In this document: piece after piece, positions 59,480 to 64,000 of the stretch
How positions within the stretch are numbered: the stretch's first letter is position 1
How the letters are laid out: each line of letters begins with the position of its first letter
NCBI RefSeq assembly: GCF_964204865.1
Contig: NC_135257.1
Span: 11,802,151-11,866,150, forward strand
From: Styela clava
Taxonomy: Eukaryota > Chordata > Ascidiacea > Stolidobranchia > Styelidae
Reading direction: 5' to 3'
DNA length: 64,000 bases
Notes under the pieces: generated by a model
Database searches by the model: none
What the model was told of the DNA's origin: nothing
The model's input: the letters and a program-made list of their open reading frames with translations, nothing else
Program-made: the position numbers and the translations under genes

Positions 59480-62226
59480 ATCTAATTTTATGTTTGATAA
59501 TGGATTTATTTTCGCAAGACCACATGAAAGCACTTCAACAATCTTAAGCCAATCCAGAATAGACAAGAAATTGATGTTATTTTTATTAATCCATGTAAAC
59601 ACACATTCAGACAACAAACCAAACAATAAATATTGTGTGGTCATCTATTTATTCTATTTGAAGTGGACAATGTAACACTTTGTAAAATAACATTTCATCA
59701 GACGGTTTATTTGTAAAGGCATTCCTTGACGAAAATTCAAATAAATGTCTCCAAAAATTAGGTCGGAGATTGTGAACATTGAATATATTTTGTAAAATAA
59801 GTATTGGTTCTATTTTGCGTAACCATTCGAAACAAATAGTTGTGTAGGTGTGAGTTTGATTCATTGGTATATGACATCAATTTAATATGTTATATGCTAT
59901 ATTTGTCAAACATATATTGCCATATAAATAAGGAGTATGAGCTGTGGTATTTTTAGTTTTTCGATAAAACTATGACTGAATATAGGTGGTTCAGGTAGAA
60001 AATGCTGCAATTTTTTCTTTTTCAAATTTTTGATTCTGGGACTTCAGATAATTTGAATTACACTCATAGTGTTATATTTAGTACAATAATTGGTAATTGA
60101 AAAGGCTAAGATTGAAATATCATAAGGAGTCATAGCTATAATGAATGTCATTTATGTAGGTCATGAGTGTGTGTGTGTCCAGTAGTCTATTAAGATTTGT
60201 ACATATATAAAATTGAAAGTAAACGAAAGGACAACAAATGCGACTAGATTTTTGTGTTCAATAGCAAAAACACACAGAAAAAATATTTACTACAATTTAA
60301 TTGTATTCAAATAAGAATTGCCAAGCCTGAGCTATAGATAATTTATGATTCATCAACGGGATATGTTTGAAGAAGGATTATTTTATTACATTCAACAAGA
60401 ACCTACAATGACCATGTCTTTTCAATAATAATGGGTGATTAGAAAATTATACAACAAGATTTTTGTTCGAAGTTTAAATTTCCAGATGTTGGATAGTTTT
60501 CGGACCATTTTCCCATAATTTTTTCAAGTGGTTCTAAATGTTTACATGGTTGATTCTAAGTACAACAAAACTAGAAACCAAATAAACAAAATTTTCAGGG
60601 TTTTCCTCATTTTGGAGATCCATCATGATATGTACAATTTCCTCAGACGTCAAATGCAATTCAAACTTTCCTATTGACTTGTGAAAACAACTAGTTTCGG
60701 GCATTTTGGAATAGAATTTCACGTAAAGAAGAAATGTAAAAACTGTACAATCTCCGAGAATTCAGACTAAGTAAAGTTTGGATTTATAGTTTATGATTGG
60801 TAACACATAGCAGAATCATAGGTTGAATATATTATGTTACATGCAATTGTAGTCAGCTGGAATATAGAAAGGTATTGATCTTAGGCATTTAGGACACGCT
60901 TTTGTTTTTGTATTAATATCATTGAAGAGAGATGAGTTATTAAAAATATTTTAATCAACAGTTGTTGATATTATTTGGCCAAAAAAACAGTTTTTGAATA
61001 TGATATTTGATGAATGTATTTAAGCAAAGAAGTCAGGTATACCGGGACAGGGAATCAATTTTGCTACATATTTATACCAGACATTGAACATTTTTACTAG
61101 ATTTAAGAATTACCTTTTATTGAAGAGTAAATATTCAAATTGAGTATAATATTTAACAGCATTGTCACTCAGGAAAATAAAATTTTATTATGCATTACGC
61201 AAATCATCAATTTATACTCCATATTGAATAGGATTTCTGGCATATTAGCTCTCTCATTGGGCATCTTCTCTAGTTATAAAAATTCAACCATATGTAATTT
61301 TATTGAGACATTGTAAAACAAATTTATTTAAGAGTAAATTATACATTCACCAGTATATTGCAAGAAATTTAAGCAAATTTATACTTGAATTGAAAATCAA
61401 GGTAAAGCATTGTTCAAATATGCTTTGAAAACGGATCATTGTTAAGTCACAATGAAACTAGATTTTGAGTAAACAACTACTAATAGTACTGACAGTAGTA
61501 CTGTACAATAAAATATGATGGTTCACATTCATTTGTGTAATAGATACATGCTTTCATTCTGATTTGAAAGAGTACACAAAAGCATTTCTGTATTAATCAA
61601 AGATCACACAAAATCGTGGATTAACAAATACATATTATCATACATAGCCCAGAGGCTTCATTTAAGAATGTATGCAACACTTCAAGTGCTTCTGTAGTTT
61701 TATAAGTTTTATTTAATAAACCACAGTAAAGCACAAACTAAAGCACTTGGCTTTAATTATAATAGCAGTGGATTTTTCGGTACGCAGTAATATAAGTTGC
61801 GTTTAAAAGATACGCATGTTGTGATGGAAACACCTACATACAAAATCTGTAAGCATGGTGGTTTCTGCCATTGAGTTCCAGTTTAGTGTGACAAGGTTTC
61901 AGTATTGTGTAGATGGGTGTGAGGTAATATTAACAATCAGTCAGCTATATAAGAATAACTGCTGAGTTAAGCTGTTAATTACATTTCTGGTTGGCGCGTT
62001 AACAACGCGAATTCCAGAGGGTGTGATATTTAGTAACACTATTGGTTAGTAGTGATCTAGGTCAATCAGAATAATGGAACATTAATCTAATGTAATTGCT
62101 TAGCAGAAGCATTCATCAATGTTTACATTTATTCTTAGGTGAATATAAATATTAATTTATGAAATTTGGGACTTAAGACAAAAAATTTTCTTTATGATTG
62201 GATTTAATAATAATTAGGTAGTAAAA
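59480..62226. other. Gene-poor AT-rich stretch before the ankyrin gene
   Basis: No supported gene. A GT run lies near 60166-60178. It presumably contains the promoter and 5'UTR of the ankyrin-repeat gene in its last part, but no core-promoter motif is convincing. Confidence 0.4.
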
Positions 62227-63892
62227 ATGGGGAATACACCGTCAAGAAAAAACAGAAAACTCGAGAAAGCGATCCAAGCAAGGAAATTGAAAAGAGTAAA
62301 GAGGTGGCTGATGAAAGGTAAATGCTTTTTATGAATTTTATTTATACAACCCTAATTCTTCCTGGTTTTCACCCTGAACAAGATCCTTTACATGCACCAC
62401 TGATATTTAACGATGTGTAAGGAGTTACTATTTTTCGGAAGCAACCAAAGCTTTCCAGTTCGGCATTGCCTGCCTATTTATAATAACCTGGGTGCGAAAG
62501 GGATTTGTGCCCAAATATACATTTTATTTGCTATTCCACAGCAAAATTACGATATATTCGAAATTTCAACCTATAAATTCTGACATTACTCATAATTCAC
62601 AGCAAAAATAAAAAATTTTACAAAAAAATCTGAACTTTCGAAATCCCAGGAAGTCTCCTAATAAATAGCATCAATAAAATCTGGTATTAAATACTTAACA
62701 GGTGCAGATCCAAACTCATACAGCAAGAAATCAAACTACTCGTTATTAAGCATGGCTATTACATTACGAGAAGAAGCTCTGGTGAGTAGCAATTAGAATT
62801 AAATACTACATAAATATTTGGGTCATAGGGCATTTTTTACAAGAAATAGCCTACTGCAATTTTTCAAAATAACTTAATAGGATAAGTAAAGTAGTGAATG
62901 TTCCATTTGAAATAGGTGACAAACAGCAGCCTATGTCTCGCCAATGCTGCATTCTACAATATAGTGAAATGAAATTACTCAGATGCATTTTACCATTATA
63001 GACAACAAAGATACTGAAAAAAAACTATCTCCTTTAAAACTAAAATATTACATATATTATAAAGATTTTGATAAAAAAAATTAGACAAATTTATATTTGT
63101 ATACAAAGACTGAATTTAAAGAAGTAGCACAGGATTCTATCTAGTTTTTATGCTTTTTGACAATTGAATCTGCCTGTAATCTGCCTATCAAGATTACAAT
63201 ACTTTTAAATATAGGTCACTGCATTGATACAATATGGAGCAAATCCGGACCAAAAATCTTGGCTGACGACAGGCAAGGGAACTTTACAAAGAAAACAAGC
63301 AAATGATGATGAATATCCTATTCATATAGCAGCATCACATGGCAGTGAAAAGATAATGAAGGTAAAGGGAACTAAAAACAAAAATAAACAAGGTCGAAGT
63401 CTAAAAGTAACAGTTGTTAAGGGAAAGGTATAAAAAAACTGTATTATCTCAAACTCGAACCCTAACATACTGACTTTTGATCATTTTGTCTATTTATGAT
63501 TAAAACAATTAGTGTCGGTTACAAATAAGGTTATTGTCAAATGATGAAATGTATTGAAATATATTTAAGGCCCTATTCTTGCCACAACCCAGCTGCAGTT
63601 AACTATTTTTTCTATTGAAAATTAGACCACCATTCTCTAAATTTTGAGTGATAATGCTCCATCCTTTTGACATCTAGAAAATACTAACTTAATTTTACAT
63701 GCATATATCTCTAAAAATAGGGCTCCATATGTGGTTTCAATACAGTATTAATTCCTCTTTAACATGTTCAGAAGCCTAGAAATTATATTTTTATTTCAGG
63801 CACTTCTGAATTCAACAATAGATATTAATATTGGACAAGACCATAAGTTGGGAACAGCACTTCATCAGGCATCAAGATTTGGACATTCAAAG
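62227..63892 (+). CDS. Ankyrin-repeat protein, N-myristoylation type (5' part, runs off window)
   Basis: Four exons join in phase: 62227-62317, 62702-62781, 63215-63361 and 63800-63892. They encode 137 residues and end on a codon boundary before GTAAGA, so more exons follow beyond the window. The start MGNTPSRKNRKLEKAIQ fits the N-myristoylation rule (Gly2, small residue at position 6) and is followed by basic residues, which favours membrane attachment. Ankyrin repeats are visible as AIQARKLKRVKRWLMKGADP, ALIQYGANPD, YPIHIAASHGSEKIMKALL and TALHQASRFGHSK. Ankyrin repeats bind partner proteins. The specific orthologue is not recognised. Without splicing, the last frame would run on to a stop at about 63946. 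Confidence 0.8.
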
Positions 63893-64000
63893 GTAAGACG
63901 ATTTCTTAGACAAAAGATGGTGGGATTAGAATCAAAGTATAGTTGAAAATGGATTGGGTATACCAAGGGCTGATTATATTGCGACCGACCACGATTTCTA

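Noticed and set aside
60534-60722. Minus-strand frame with protein-like LHLTSEEIVHIMMDLQNEEN as an upstream exon of the MYBBP1A-like gene
   Set aside because: No convincing donor or acceptor in the right phase and no family similarity recalled. Chance open frame in AT-rich DNA is likely.

Overview
This is an AT-rich, intron-rich animal nuclear DNA window. The genes have GT-AG introns, AATAAA poly(A) signals and long repeat-filled introns. The proteins match metazoan STOML2, ARIH1 and argininosuccinate lyase well, while a MYBBP1A-like protein is very divergent. The AT-richness, the divergence and the mix of Penelope, hAT, tRNA-SINE and MITE repeats make a marine invertebrate likely. A tunicate such as an ascidian is my best guess, but this is an inference and not proven by any single feature.

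Layout. At 1-1.4 kb there are two phase-compatible terminal exons of an unrecognised gene (+). From 1.7 to 16.4 kb there is a dense block of nested mobile elements: a short MITE, a head-to-head pair of Penelope-like copies inside one 12-bp duplication (1976-4753), LTR-like fragments, two adjacent hAT derivatives (8179-8674 and 8736-9280), a 2.2-kb palindrome with a degenerate THAP gene and SINE copies (10162-12363) inserted in an older repeat, and a TA-flanked DNA transposon carrying a PHD-like finger (14494-16411). STOML2 (+, 8 exons, 16571-19346) follows directly. A repeat-bearing intergenic stretch leads to an intronless ARIH1 gene (+, 28434-29978). Argininosuccinate lyase (+, 10 exons, 32632-45650) has introns loaded with MITEs, a 118-bp tandem array, a piggyBac-like MITE and a cluster of short palindromes. 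After more repeats comes the 3' part of a MYBBP1A-like nucleolar protein gene (-, 8 exons seen, 49166-54829). One of its introns holds a 1.58-kb foldback element. The stretch 55-62 kb is AT-rich with almost no recognisable genes. At the right edge a myristoylation-type ankyrin-repeat gene begins (+, 62227 onward) and runs off the window.

Function. The genes are unrelated housekeeping genes: mitochondrial inner-membrane scaffolding (STOML2), RBR ubiquitin ligation (ARIH1), arginine synthesis / urea cycle (ASL) and ribosome biogenesis or nucleolar transcription control (MYBBP1A-like). There is no operon or pathway cluster. The most distinctive content is the mobile-element architecture. Several insertions can be dated relative to each other by nesting, and two are large palindromes. 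Exon coordinates were derived by hand from splice sites and reading phase. No database search was possible.
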